Assembly: GCA_964537685.1 (NCBI GenBank)
Contig: CAZICM010000043.1
Coordinates: 1-64,000, forward strand
Direction: 5' to 3'
Length of the DNA stretch: 64,000 nucleotides
DNA from: CAZICM01 sp964537685
GTDB taxonomy: Bacteria; Myxococcota_A; Polyangia; Polyangiales; Polyangiaceae
The translations under genes were made by a program, and so were the position numbers. The number at the start of each line of letters is the position of its first letter. Position 1 is the stretch's first letter. Of this stretch, positions 1-7,463 are shown piece after piece. Below the pieces are notes generated by a model, which worked only from the letters and a program-made list of their open reading frames with translations, had not been told where the DNA came from and searched no databases.

Positions 1-1
1 G

Positions 2-472
2 ACGGTGCTGGCCGTTGTCACAATGGGTAAAGGGCTATCGGGCGCGCTGAAGAAAAACAGTGCGGGCAACGGGGCGGCCCATGCGGGAGCGGCGGAGGAG
101 GCGGGGACGAAGGCGGCGGCTTCGGCAGGGCCGGGGAAGCCTGCTAAAACTTATCAGACCTATACCAAGCCGGATTTGAATGGAGGGAAGCCTTATGTAG
201 GGAGAACGAGCGGAACGGGGACGCCCTTTGAGAATGTAAGGGCAAGAGACCGAGGGCATCACATGAATAACAAGGGATACCTCCCTGCAGAACTTGAAGA
301 TTCCTCGGCCAATGCAGCGGCTATTCGAGGGCAAGAACAGCGCTTGATTGACCGAAATGGGGGAGCCAAATCCCATGGTGGGACATCGGCAAATACTTAT
401 AATGGAATTGATCCCAGCAACCCAAAGCGTCAATTCTACTTAGATGAAGCGAAGAAGGAGTTTGGACGATGA
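2..472 (+). CDS. C-terminal part of a polymorphic (Rhs/CDI-like) toxin, GIY-YIG-like tip
   Basis: An open frame enters from the window edge and stops at 472. The first possible start, GTG at 5, lies inside a hydrophobic stretch (LAVVTMGKG), so the gene very probably begins outside the window. An Ala/Gly-rich linker is followed by a compact domain of about 100 residues with a YVGRTSG strand, a basic segment ending in GHH, a RGQEQRLID helix and a closing NPKRQF segment. This layout resembles GIY-YIG-like nuclease tips of polymorphic toxins; the assignment is by eye and could be wrong in the exact nuclease class. The stop overlaps the next gene's start by 4 bp (ATGA), as in effector-immunity pairs. 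A decayed copy of the linker lies downstream near 943-1250. The likely role is killing of competing cells by DNA or RNA cleavage. Confidence 0.6.
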   Translation, partial: TVLAVVTMGKGLSGALKKNSAGNGAAHAGAAEEAGTKAAASAGPGKPAKTYQTYTKPDLNGGKPYVGRTSGTGTPFENVRARDRGHHMNNKGYLPAELEDSSANAAAIRGQEQRLIDRNGGAKSHGGTSANTYNGIDPSNPKRQFYLDEAKKEFGR

Positions 473-936
473 AGCGACAACGACGTAGGGATGGAGATGT
501 TATATGTATCCCGCTAAGTGACGATCGAAAAGCTTATGCAATGATCTTACGCGCGGGGGACATATTTTTTGACTACTTTACTCGTGGAGATGATCTGCCG
601 CCTATAAAAGATATTATTAGGCATCCAGTCCTATTCCAAATTGGTGTGGTGGATTATGCAGTTACTAAAGGTATTTGGAAGGTGATTGGGCATGTTGAAC
701 CACCGCCTGAACTCCTGGTGCCACCCAAATATTTTATACAATCTTCAATGACTGGAGCATTGTTTATTACAACCGATGGCAGTGACCGCCAACCTGCAAC
801 CTTGGAGGAATGCAAAGATCTCGAACGCTGTGCGGCCTGGGATCCCGAACATGTTGTAAGCCGATTAGAAGATCACTTTGCCGGGCGCCCCAACAAGATT
901 GTTGAAATTCAGCGTCCCAGGCGCATACCGACATAA
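469..936 (+). CDS. Imm26-type immunity protein
   Basis: This 155-residue protein opens with a basic tail and then GDVICIPLSDD and AYAMIL, continues with a predicted strand ending in FFDYF, and has an LFQIGV...GIWKVIGH core. This order of strands is characteristic of the Imm26 family of polymorphic-toxin immunity proteins (recognised by eye). The start ATG overlaps the toxin stop (ATGA), so the two are translationally coupled, and the likely job is to bind and neutralise the upstream toxin in the producing cell. The gene is visibly richer in A+T and in ATA/TTA codons than its neighbours, which suggests recent acquisition as a cassette. The upstream partner domain is less certain than this assignment. 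Confidence 0.75.
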   Translation: MKRQRRRDGDVICIPLSDDRKAYAMILRAGDIFFDYFTRGDDLPPIKDIIRHPVLFQIGVVDYAVTKGIWKVIGHVEPPPELLVPPKYFIQSSMTGALFITTDGSDRQPATLEECKDLERCAAWDPEHVVSRLEDHFAGRPNKIVEIQRPRRIPT

Positions 937-1268
937 GGTATCCCAAATGCTTGGATTTCGGGGCGATGGGCGGGCTTTTCTGAGAATGTGATAGGCATAT
1001 TTAATCGGCGCTTCAATCCGCTGTATGCCATCGGCGAGCGGGCATTCTATGCTTATCTATAGGCGAACTCGCATGATTGGCGGGGCGCGTTTAGACATGG
1101 AACCATAGCGGTTATTATAGGTGTTTTAACCGTTGTAACGACCGCGAAGGGCGTGGCGGGGGCGGCGAAGAAAGCAACGGGAGCGGTTGGGATTGGGGCG
1201 GCGGAGGACGCGGCTACGCAGAATGATCTTCCCCCGCCTTCGTGGACAGTCTTCCAAGCGCATCGGCA

Positions 1269-1331
1269 AGAACCCCGAGCGACACCCCAAGAACCCCGAG
1301 CGACACCCCAAGAATCTCGAGCGGCATATCC
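1269..1331 (+). repeat. 21-bp tandem repeat, set 1
   Basis: Two exact 21-bp copies (1269-1289 and 1290-1310) and a diverged third copy (1311-1331), beginning AGAACCCCGAGCG. In the frame of the decayed toxin linker they encode the heptapeptide RATPQEP. Two further sets with the same 21-bp period follow downstream. Confidence 0.85.
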
Positions 1332-1372
1332 GCCAAGCCTCAAAAAAATTGCACCACATCCACAAAAACGCC

Positions 1373-1413
1373 CGCAGGTCCGCCAAAAACCCGCGCAGGT
1401 CCGCCAAAAATCC
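1373..1413 (+). repeat. 21-bp tandem repeat, set 2
   Basis: Nearly two copies with period 21 (GCAGGT at 1374 and again at 1395, each followed by CCGCCAAAAA). The unit is unrelated in sequence to set 1, but the period is the same. A weaker echo occurs around 1486-1520 (CCCGCAGGGTTTCCAAAAG). Confidence 0.75.
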
Positions 1414-1626
1414 GCGCTATGGCCTCCAACAATCCGCGCCTCAAGTCCAAATCTTCATGCAGGCTCCATAAAAACCCCCGCAGGGTTTCCAAAAGCCCGC
1501 GCAGGAGCGCCAAAAAAAAGAAACCATCCCCCACTTCGACACTATCATGCCTCAAAAACGATTTTCCTTGGCCATATTAAACATATTCAAGGGACAAAAA
1601 ATCAACGCGCGCCGTCTCAAAAAAAA

Positions 1627-1678
1627 CTCGCCAAGCCTCAACACAAACTCGCCAAGCCTCAACACAAACTCGCCAAGC
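1627..1678 (+). repeat. 21-bp tandem repeat, set 3
   Basis: Two exact copies of a unit starting CTCGCCAAGCCTCAAC (1627-1647, 1648-1668) and a partial third copy. In the same frame as sets 1 and 2 they encode KLAKPQH. The conserved 21-bp period suggests slippage in a protein-coding context or its relic. Confidence 0.85.
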
Positions 1679-1798
1679 GGAAATCAGCCCGTTTTTTAAT
1701 CGGCCCCCTGCCCTTTCCCTCCCTCAAAAAAATCTTCCCATCCTTTTCATCCTCTGATATACGCTGATTTCAGTCTTGTTTTGTGGAGGTTATATTTT

Positions 1799-2473
1799 AT
1801 GAGCAACATCAATTACCAACGTTTTCACCGCGCAGCCACCCGCTGCAAAGAATTGGGAACAGGGAAAAACACCAAGCCCATTGTCGCCAATGTCTACCAA
1901 AACAATACCCAAGCTCCTTTGGAGGCTTTTATCGCCGCCCATCAAACCCTTTCCCAAAAGGAAAGCGCCGCCGCCAAGGAGAATAAAGAGGCCAAAGCCA
2001 TCTTGAGCGCCGTCGATGTGCCCTTCAGGGTCGCCCGGGCAACCGTGCTGGCCTTTGTTCCCACCCTCGATGTCCCCGCAACCTTAAGCGCTCAGCCCAC
2101 CGTTACCGATCAGGTCCTCGCCGTCGAGAGTCTGCTCGATATTGTCGACGATTATGTCGGTACGCCCTGGGCCGATGAAATTCTAAAGGGCGATTTTGGC
2201 ACCCTTGCCCCCAATGTCGTCAAGGAAGTGAGCGAGGCCGCCGAGGCCGATAAGGATTTGGCCGCCGCTAGACAGGCCCGGGCCGCCGCTTATGGTCCCG
2301 CTTATGAAAAATATATAGCCTTTAAAAGGGTCGTGAGGGCTCAGTATGGGGCATCCTCGCTTGAATATCGGCGCATTCACTTAAGAACAACGGGCGGGAA
2401 CGAGACGGAAGAAGAAGAAACGCCCCAGGCTGAAGGCGCGGAGGGAACGGGGGACAAACCGGGCGAGAAATAG
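1799..2473 (+). CDS. Uncharacterised helical protein with acidic tail
   Basis: The ATG at 1799 is preferred over an in-frame TTG at 1781 because GTGGAGG (1783-1789) sits at the right distance before it. The 224-residue product has no signal peptide or membrane segment. It is mostly predicted helix, with Ala-rich blocks around residues 45-70 and 150-180, and ends in an acidic low-complexity tail (ETEEEETPQAEG). I do not recognise a family. It is followed 26 bp later by a cupin gene and then by an NlpE-like lipoprotein gene, all on the same strand, so the three may be co-transcribed. No motif points to a function. Confidence 0.75.
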   Translation: MSNINYQRFHRAATRCKELGTGKNTKPIVANVYQNNTQAPLEAFIAAHQTLSQKESAAAKENKEAKAILSAVDVPFRVARATVLAFVPTLDVPATLSAQPTVTDQVLAVESLLDIVDDYVGTPWADEILKGDFGTLAPNVVKEVSEAAEADKDLAAARQARAAAYGPAYEKYIAFKRVVRAQYGASSLEYRRIHLRTTGGNETEEEETPQAEGAEGTGDKPGEK

Positions 2474-2499
2474 AGCAGCAGCAGGAGGACGATGTCATC

Positions 2500-2931
2500 A
2501 TGAAACAGCAAATTCTATTACCGGGACAAGGCAAGAGCTATGAATGGTCGAAGGACCATGTCATCGTCAAGGCGTCGCTCGATCTGACCGATGGCCGGTT
2601 GACCCTCGTGGAGGACACGCTCAAACCCGGATTCACGCTTGCGCGGCATTATCATAAGAAGATGACGGAGATTTTTTATATCCTCGATGGGGAAATCGAG
2701 TTTATCTTCGATGATGAACGGGTCTTGGCAAAAACCGGTGCCGTTATCAATGTGCCCAATCATGTGTGGCATGAGGTGCTAAGTCCTCAAGGTGCTCGGT
2801 TGTTGACCATTTTTAGTCCAGGGGGCTTCGATCGCTATCTTGAAGAATTGGTCTCGATGACCGAAGCCCAATATGCCGATGCGGGGCTGATGCGGGCAAT
2901 GTCCGAGCGCTATGATATCTTCGAGGTTTGA
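2500..2931 (+). CDS. Small cupin-domain protein
   Basis: A single-domain cupin of 143 residues. Motif 1 is HYHKKMTE (His50, His52, Glu57) followed by Gly64. Motif 2 is GAVINVPNHVWH, with His91 as the likely fourth metal ligand. This is the canonical metal site of the cupin superfamily. The substrate cannot be deduced, since relatives include isomerases, dioxygenases and simple binding proteins. The start is supported by AGGAGGA at about 2480-2486. The protein lacks a signal peptide and is probably cytoplasmic. It lies between an unknown helical protein and an NlpE-like lipoprotein with gaps of about 30 bp, consistent with one operon. Confidence 0.85.
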   Translation: MKQQILLPGQGKSYEWSKDHVIVKASLDLTDGRLTLVEDTLKPGFTLARHYHKKMTEIFYILDGEIEFIFDDERVLAKTGAVINVPNHVWHEVLSPQGARLLTIFSPGGFDRYLEELVSMTEAQYADAGLMRAMSERYDIFEV

Positions 2932-2961
2932 TCCGGGGGAAATAGAGAGGAGGAGCTCCCA

Positions 2962-3450
2962 ATGACCGGAATATCCCATGCATTCTTGGGCCTGGGCAAA
3001 GCGCTGTCGATTTTGCCCATCGGTCTTCTTCTGGCTTCCTGTGGAACGGAGGAAACCATGCCCGCGCCTTGGTATCCTGAAATGAATGCCCAGGGCGATT
3101 CGGTGCTGGCTGTCTATGAAAGCAGGGTCCCCTGCCCCGATTGCCAGCGTCTAAAATTGGCCCTCGTTGTCTATGGAGATGGAACGTCTCATCTTCCTTC
3201 AACTTATTTGATGGGCCGGGTTTATGTGGGCAAAAATGACGATCGTTTGACCAATTCGGGAATCATCGAGGTGGTTCAGGGGACGGCGCTGGATCCTTCG
3301 CATACGGTGTACCGGCTTGGGTCAGGCGCTCCCGCGGAATTTCAGTCGTTCTGGAAGCTAAATGAGGATTTGCTTTTTGTGCTGGATGATAAGCTGAGTC
3401 CCAAGGTGGGGGACGCGGGGCATGGTTATGTGCTGAATAAGACGCGCTGA
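2962..3450 (+). CDS. NlpE-like lipoprotein
   Basis: A lipoprotein signal (residues 1-26) ends in LLASC with Cys27 as the lipidated residue. The mature part contains PCPDC (Cys58 and Cys61) followed by a LALVVYGDGTSHLPSTY strand series. That is the hallmark of the NlpE N-terminal domain, a small beta-barrel that in enterobacteria links surface or copper stress to the Cpx response. Only the N-terminal domain is present. GAGGAGG lies just upstream of the ATG. The gene ends one base before the end of the convergent restriction-modification gene. Copper or adhesion sensing here is inference, since no CpxA-like gene is nearby. Confidence 0.7.
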   Translation: MTGISHAFLGLGKALSILPIGLLLASCGTEETMPAPWYPEMNAQGDSVLAVYESRVPCPDCQRLKLALVVYGDGTSHLPSTYLMGRVYVGKNDDRLTNSGIIEVVQGTALDPSHTVYRLGSGAPAEFQSFWKLNEDLLFVLDDKLSPKVGDAGHGYVLNKTR

Positions 3451-3451
3451 T

Positions 3452-6400
3452 TTAACGCTTAGGCCGGTACAATTCCCAGGCCATCCTGTCGATTTCCAGG
3501 CCAATGGCCTTAATTCTCTCTTGTTTTTCCCGTACAGATGTCTCTTTTTCGGCGAGCCAGCGGCCAAATTGCAGCAGAAGCTTTTCGTCGGCTGGAATCT
3601 CCGGCTCTTCGAGACGGTCGCTCCATGGCCCTGAACGGGCTGCCAAAATACGAGCCAATATCTGGGCAATTGCTTCCTTGGCCACGATGGTATGGCCCAC
3701 TTGAGCAACAGGAATGCGTCCAATGCGGAGTTTATCTCCCTCCGCTTTCACCCGGCCTAAATCTTCGCCCGCGGCGTCTTGGTTCATGACCAAAAACCCT
3801 GCAGCGCTTGCCCTCAGCAACCCAAGCCAGCGTCCTTTGGGATGCTCGATCCTAAACTGGGAGAGGAGGGCTTCAACAGGAAGCTCAATTTTTGCGCCCA
3901 TCTTGTATCCTTGGGCCTCCAGCGCGCCCAGCTCCTCCCAGAGCCGATGCCTTTCCCGTTCAAGATCCACAAAAGGCTTCTGGGCGGCTTGGTCAATCCG
4001 CTTGATGGGAATGGCCTTGATATCATCGGGATAAACATGGTCTTTCATGGAACGCCTGTTTGCGTGCAGCCAAGCTTGAATCGGTTCGCTCAGGGCAAGC
4101 GCGCAGAGATACCATTCAGAGAAGCCAAGCGAAAGATCTGGATGATAACGCCCGTCGGATTCCAGCTCTTTTCGGGCATCTTTTAGAGCCCGGTTATCAA
4201 TGCCCGAAAGCAATGTCCAGCGCAAAGCAACCGTCAAGGAATGAGAAACAACAGCATACACACTATTCAGTCCTTCATCGACGGCCACGCCCGTAAATGT
4301 TCCAAACATGATTTTGGGCCGATCATAGAGCTCGGGAAACGTTGGCCGGCTGGTCCGGGCCGGGCATCGGGTATGCTCCCCATATTCAAGCCACCGACGC
4401 CTTCCAATTCCCCCGCGGAGTACTTCTCTCGACCCTATGTATGGCCTAGTGTGAATGCTGTCCCGGGTCTCGGCCACTAGATCGTCGCGTCCAAAGCTTT
4501 TGTGTTTGATTCGCTTTCCGTGCTCGCCTACGGGTTCAATCAGCTCTTCCCCGAATGGAATGGGGTCGTAGGAAGGCGGAACCAACACGATTTGTCCTTC
4601 GGCAAGCTTCTCCGAGGAATGAAGAACCATTCCCTTGCTCACATAACAAATCTCATCCCATCGCACCGTATTTTCAAGATCCAAGGTGACGCCGGCCCTT
4701 TTGTTAAATATCCGATCGGGTTCGGCATTCGCTTGCGTGATGCTATCCAGCGCTTCGGTTTGAAATATACCTTCTGGGTTCATCGATTGAACGATACTTC
4801 GCTTCACTTCATGCTTGTCCGGGGGAGTTCCAACCGAAAACGAGAACACAATATTGTTCTGCCATGCTGCGTCTTCAAATAGCTTTAGCCCTTCCAAAAA
4901 CAAAACTTCCTTCAGGGTATGTTGCCTGGTTAATAAATCGCGCAGCTTTGATGCATAGGGCGCCGTGCCTAGGGATTCAATCGTAATCAGGCATGCCCCA
5001 GAGCCTTCGCCTCCGGCGAGCAAGCGGCAGTACTGCTCTACAAAGGGAACATATAAATCCCATTTCAAATGTTTGGTTGTAAACCAGGTCTCGGCCTGAA
5101 CCCTGCTTCGGTAAGCCAAATAGAGCGGAGCATCTTCATCCGCGCGGACATAGGGAGGATTGCCTACGAGATAGTCAAAACCATCCGCAAATGGGTGCGC
5201 TTTTGCTTTAAGGAGTTCGGCGTGAGCGTCGTCTTCCCCGGATAAGGCAAAGGCGGCACCTGGAATCAGGGTGAGGTCTTCATTGACGAGAAGTGTATCG
5301 GCCACATAGACCGAAAAGCGCTTTATCGTAAAGGATAGCCCTTCCCGCTGAGCTTGGCGGATGAGATCCAATACTTGAATAAGCAAATTCGTCTCGGCCA
5401 GGTAGCAGGCGAAGGGATTGATATCCAAGCCATAAATCGATGATTGTATCTCTTCCAGCGCCGTTTCAAGATGTTCGGCGGGAATATGCCCATCGGGGCC
5501 CCGATAGCAATTGAGCAGCCGTCGGGCGGCCTCGACAAGAAAGCTTCCCGATCCACAAGCTAAATCGGCAATCCGCCTTCCAACGATACTCTTGTCCTTA
5601 TAGCCGGCCATATCCAGCATGTGGTTGACGAGCGGCCTCGGCGTATAATAGCGGCCTTGCTCGTGTTTGCCCTCCTCCAGATATCGGCCGTAGACCGCGC
5701 CGATAATATCTGTATCGATATGCGCGAGATTAAACGCATTTAGCATGGCCAGCGCCCGGAAGAGAATCTTGTCATCCATGCGATACCAGTCAAATATCTG
5801 GGATGCGCCATAGAAATGCATATATACGTTTTGGGCGCATTCATACGCCATATTGGTCAAGTAGGCATAAGAACGCCCCGAGGCATAGTCCAGAAAGCGC
5901 GCTGACTCCACACACCATTCCACAAGGCCGCCGTCGGAGAGTTTTCGCTGGAACAAGCCCTTGTCTTCACAGATGCGTACAAGCAGCAGCCGGACGATAT
6001 AGACATAGGCTGTTTGGCGGGCAAATTCCTGCCTCAGTGTTTTATCGTCCGCGTTCACCATAACGCTGGATGATATACGCTGAACCCATGTACTAAACGC
6101 GCGGTAGACTGCTATGCTTGGACGGTGCTCTAGTTCAAGGTCCACCCGGTCGCGCTCTAGTTCGGCGGCTTTGTTGCAGTAAGCCAGCAGGCTTTGTTCA
6201 AAGCCGTCGAGTACCTTCTTTTTATGGGCATCCATCTGGGCCTTTGAAATACCGCCCAGATTCTGTTCGCCATCCCCAAACATCTGCCGCTGGATATGCT
6301 GTTCAGCAGCAGGGGGGCGGACATGCGCCGAAAGTCTTTGCCTACATTGCTCCGAAAGCCTTCGGACTTCGCCTACACGCAGCGTATCACGCCATGTTTT

Positions 6401-7462
6401 AATCGGTGCTAGTATCTCATTGGCAAATCGTTCCGCTTCAATATCAAATTTATTTGCCTGCAGGCCAAGCGAGCTCCATAGCGCGTCCAGATCCGCTTCG
6501 GCAATCTCTTTTTTTGAAGCCTCGGTATAGGCCGCATGGCCGGCGAGGGCGTCATTGAGCTGATAAAGCACGTCGTCGGAAAATTCATCAATCAAAACCC
6601 GAATGGTCTTCACGAGGGTTTCTGAATCCCCCTTGACCCCAATCGCCGTGTTTCGCCAAACTTCTTCGTGATATGCATTGGCAAGCTCACGATAGGCCGA
6701 GGCCCCCTGGTTTCCTGAAAGACTTTGTTGTGCGCGCTCGATCCAAGACAAGGGCATGGAAGGAACGCGCATCATTTCACGGCTATCCAAATCCGTGTCG
6801 GCGAAGGCAGCCCGGGAAAAGCGTGACCAGAGGGTGTGAAGAGCGCCTTCTTGAAAGGGTGGCGGTTTGACAGAGGGGTGATCGGCAAAATGACGTGAAA
6901 GAGCACATAAATCTAGCTGAAGGATTCGGCTGTCTCCCTCGGCTCCAAACTGCCATGCTTCCATAACGCGCCCATTGCAGAGAATACCCGTGCAACCATA
7001 GACCCCGCCCGAGCGCACATAGCGCCGGAGCTGATCTAGAGCCGATTCATCGGTGGCGCCGCGCTTAACGCGGAAATTTCGAACGCTCGTCGATTTATTT
7101 TCGATGACGAATACAGGCTTGCTGGGGAAGAAGTCACGGACATAGATGCTGAAATCGGGACGCCGGTGGCCCTTGCCCGGAAGCAAACGGTTATAGGAAT
7201 AGTCCGCGCTGGAATCGGAATAACCAAGGGCGTGAATGATCTTCCGGGCGAGCTCGTCAACGACGGATTGTTCATCCCCTTCCACACTTCCGGATGCATC
7301 CACCCGGGCAAGGTACTCGTGCAAGGGAAGTACCTGGATGTCGTGGGGAATCCATGAGCGCTTGAGGACATCCTGAAGCTGTTCGACAAAATTTTTGAAC
7401 CCCTGAAGATTTTGCTCCCTGCGCTTAAAACAGGATGTCAGGAATGCTGATGCTTGAAGCAT
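3452..7462 (-). CDS. Single-chain type IIG restriction-modification enzyme
   Basis: The protein has about 1336 residues. An N-terminal PD-(D/E)xK nuclease is visible as RPDF (Asp103) followed by VIENK (Glu121, Lys123), resembling HsdR_N. A long helical region follows. The N6-adenine methyltransferase core has motif I DLACGSGSF near residue 630 and NPPY near 767. The C-terminal third (about 980-1300) fits a TaqI-like target-recognition domain. One chain thus carries cleavage, methylation and specificity, as in type IIG/Eco57I-class enzymes. The ATG at 7462 is chosen because the upstream gene's TAG ends at 7464 and a GGGGGAGAGG sequence precedes it; an earlier ATG at 7516 would overlap that gene. 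It is presumably co-transcribed with the STAND gene. BREX PglX is an alternative, but PglX lacks the nuclease. Confidence 0.85.
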   Translation of the reverse strand: MLQASAFLTSCFKRREQNLQGFKNFVEQLQDVLKRSWIPHDIQVLPLHEYLARVDASGSVEGDEQSVVDELARKIIHALGYSDSSADYSYNRLLPGKGHRRPDFSIYVRDFFPSKPVFVIENKSTSVRNFRVKRGATDESALDQLRRYVRSGGVYGCTGILCNGRVMEAWQFGAEGDSRILQLDLCALSRHFADHPSVKPPPFQEGALHTLWSRFSRAAFADTDLDSREMMRVPSMPLSWIERAQQSLSGNQGASAYRELANAYHEEVWRNTAIGVKGDSETLVKTIRVLIDEFSDDVLYQLNDALAGHAAYTEASKKEIAEADLDALWSSLGLQANKFDIEAERFANEILAPIKTWRDTLRVGEVRRLSEQCRQRLSAHVRPPAAEQHIQRQMFGDGEQNLGGISKAQMDAHKKKVLDGFEQSLLAYCNKAAELERDRVDLELEHRPSIAVYRAFSTWVQRISSSVMVNADDKTLRQEFARQTAYVYIVRLLLVRICEDKGLFQRKLSDGGLVEWCVESARFLDYASGRSYAYLTNMAYECAQNVYMHFYGASQIFDWYRMDDKILFRALAMLNAFNLAHIDTDIIGAVYGRYLEEGKHEQGRYYTPRPLVNHMLDMAGYKDKSIVGRRIADLACGSGSFLVEAARRLLNCYRGPDGHIPAEHLETALEEIQSSIYGLDINPFACYLAETNLLIQVLDLIRQAQREGLSFTIKRFSVYVADTLLVNEDLTLIPGAAFALSGEDDAHAELLKAKAHPFADGFDYLVGNPPYVRADEDAPLYLAYRSRVQAETWFTTKHLKWDLYVPFVEQYCRLLAGGEGSGACLITIESLGTAPYASKLRDLLTRQHTLKEVLFLEGLKLFEDAAWQNNIVFSFSVGTPPDKHEVKRSIVQSMNPEGIFQTEALDSITQANAEPDRIFNKRAGVTLDLENTVRWDEICYVSKGMVLHSSEKLAEGQIVLVPPSYDPIPFGEELIEPVGEHGKRIKHKSFGRDDLVAETRDSIHTRPYIGSREVLRGGIGRRRWLEYGEHTRCPARTSRPTFPELYDRPKIMFGTFTGVAVDEGLNSVYAVVSHSLTVALRWTLLSGIDNRALKDARKELESDGRYHPDLSLGFSEWYLCALALSEPIQAWLHANRRSMKDHVYPDDIKAIPIKRIDQAAQKPFVDLERERHRLWEELGALEAQGYKMGAKIELPVEALLSQFRIEHPKGRWLGLLRASAAGFLVMNQDAAGEDLGRVKAEGDKLRIGRIPVAQVGHTIVAKEAIAQILARILAARSGPWSDRLEEPEIPADEKLLLQFGRWLAEKETSVREKQERIKAIGLEIDRMAWELYRPKR

Positions 7463-7463
7463 A

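Larger units (their letters stand above)
943..1767 (+). pseudogene. Decayed duplicate of the polymorphic-toxin linker plus low-complexity tail
   Basis: One frame reads from about 943 through FSENVIGIFNRRFNPLY and GERAFYAYL, meets a TAG near 1060, then continues in the same frame through a hydrophobic IAVIIGVLTVVTTAKG segment and a KKATGAVGIGAAEDAA linker. That linker matches the start of the toxin frame at the window edge (LAVVTMGKG, then KKNSAGNGAAHAGAAEEA), so this is a second copy of the pre-toxin region lacking a toxin domain. After about 1235 the frame turns into basic heptapeptide repeats (RATPQEP, PAQVRQK, KLAKPQH) and ends at 1767. No ribosome-binding site or recognisable domain is seen. 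An alternative is that translation from GTG 1153 gives a low-complexity basic protein, which I think less likely. Confidence 0.5.
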
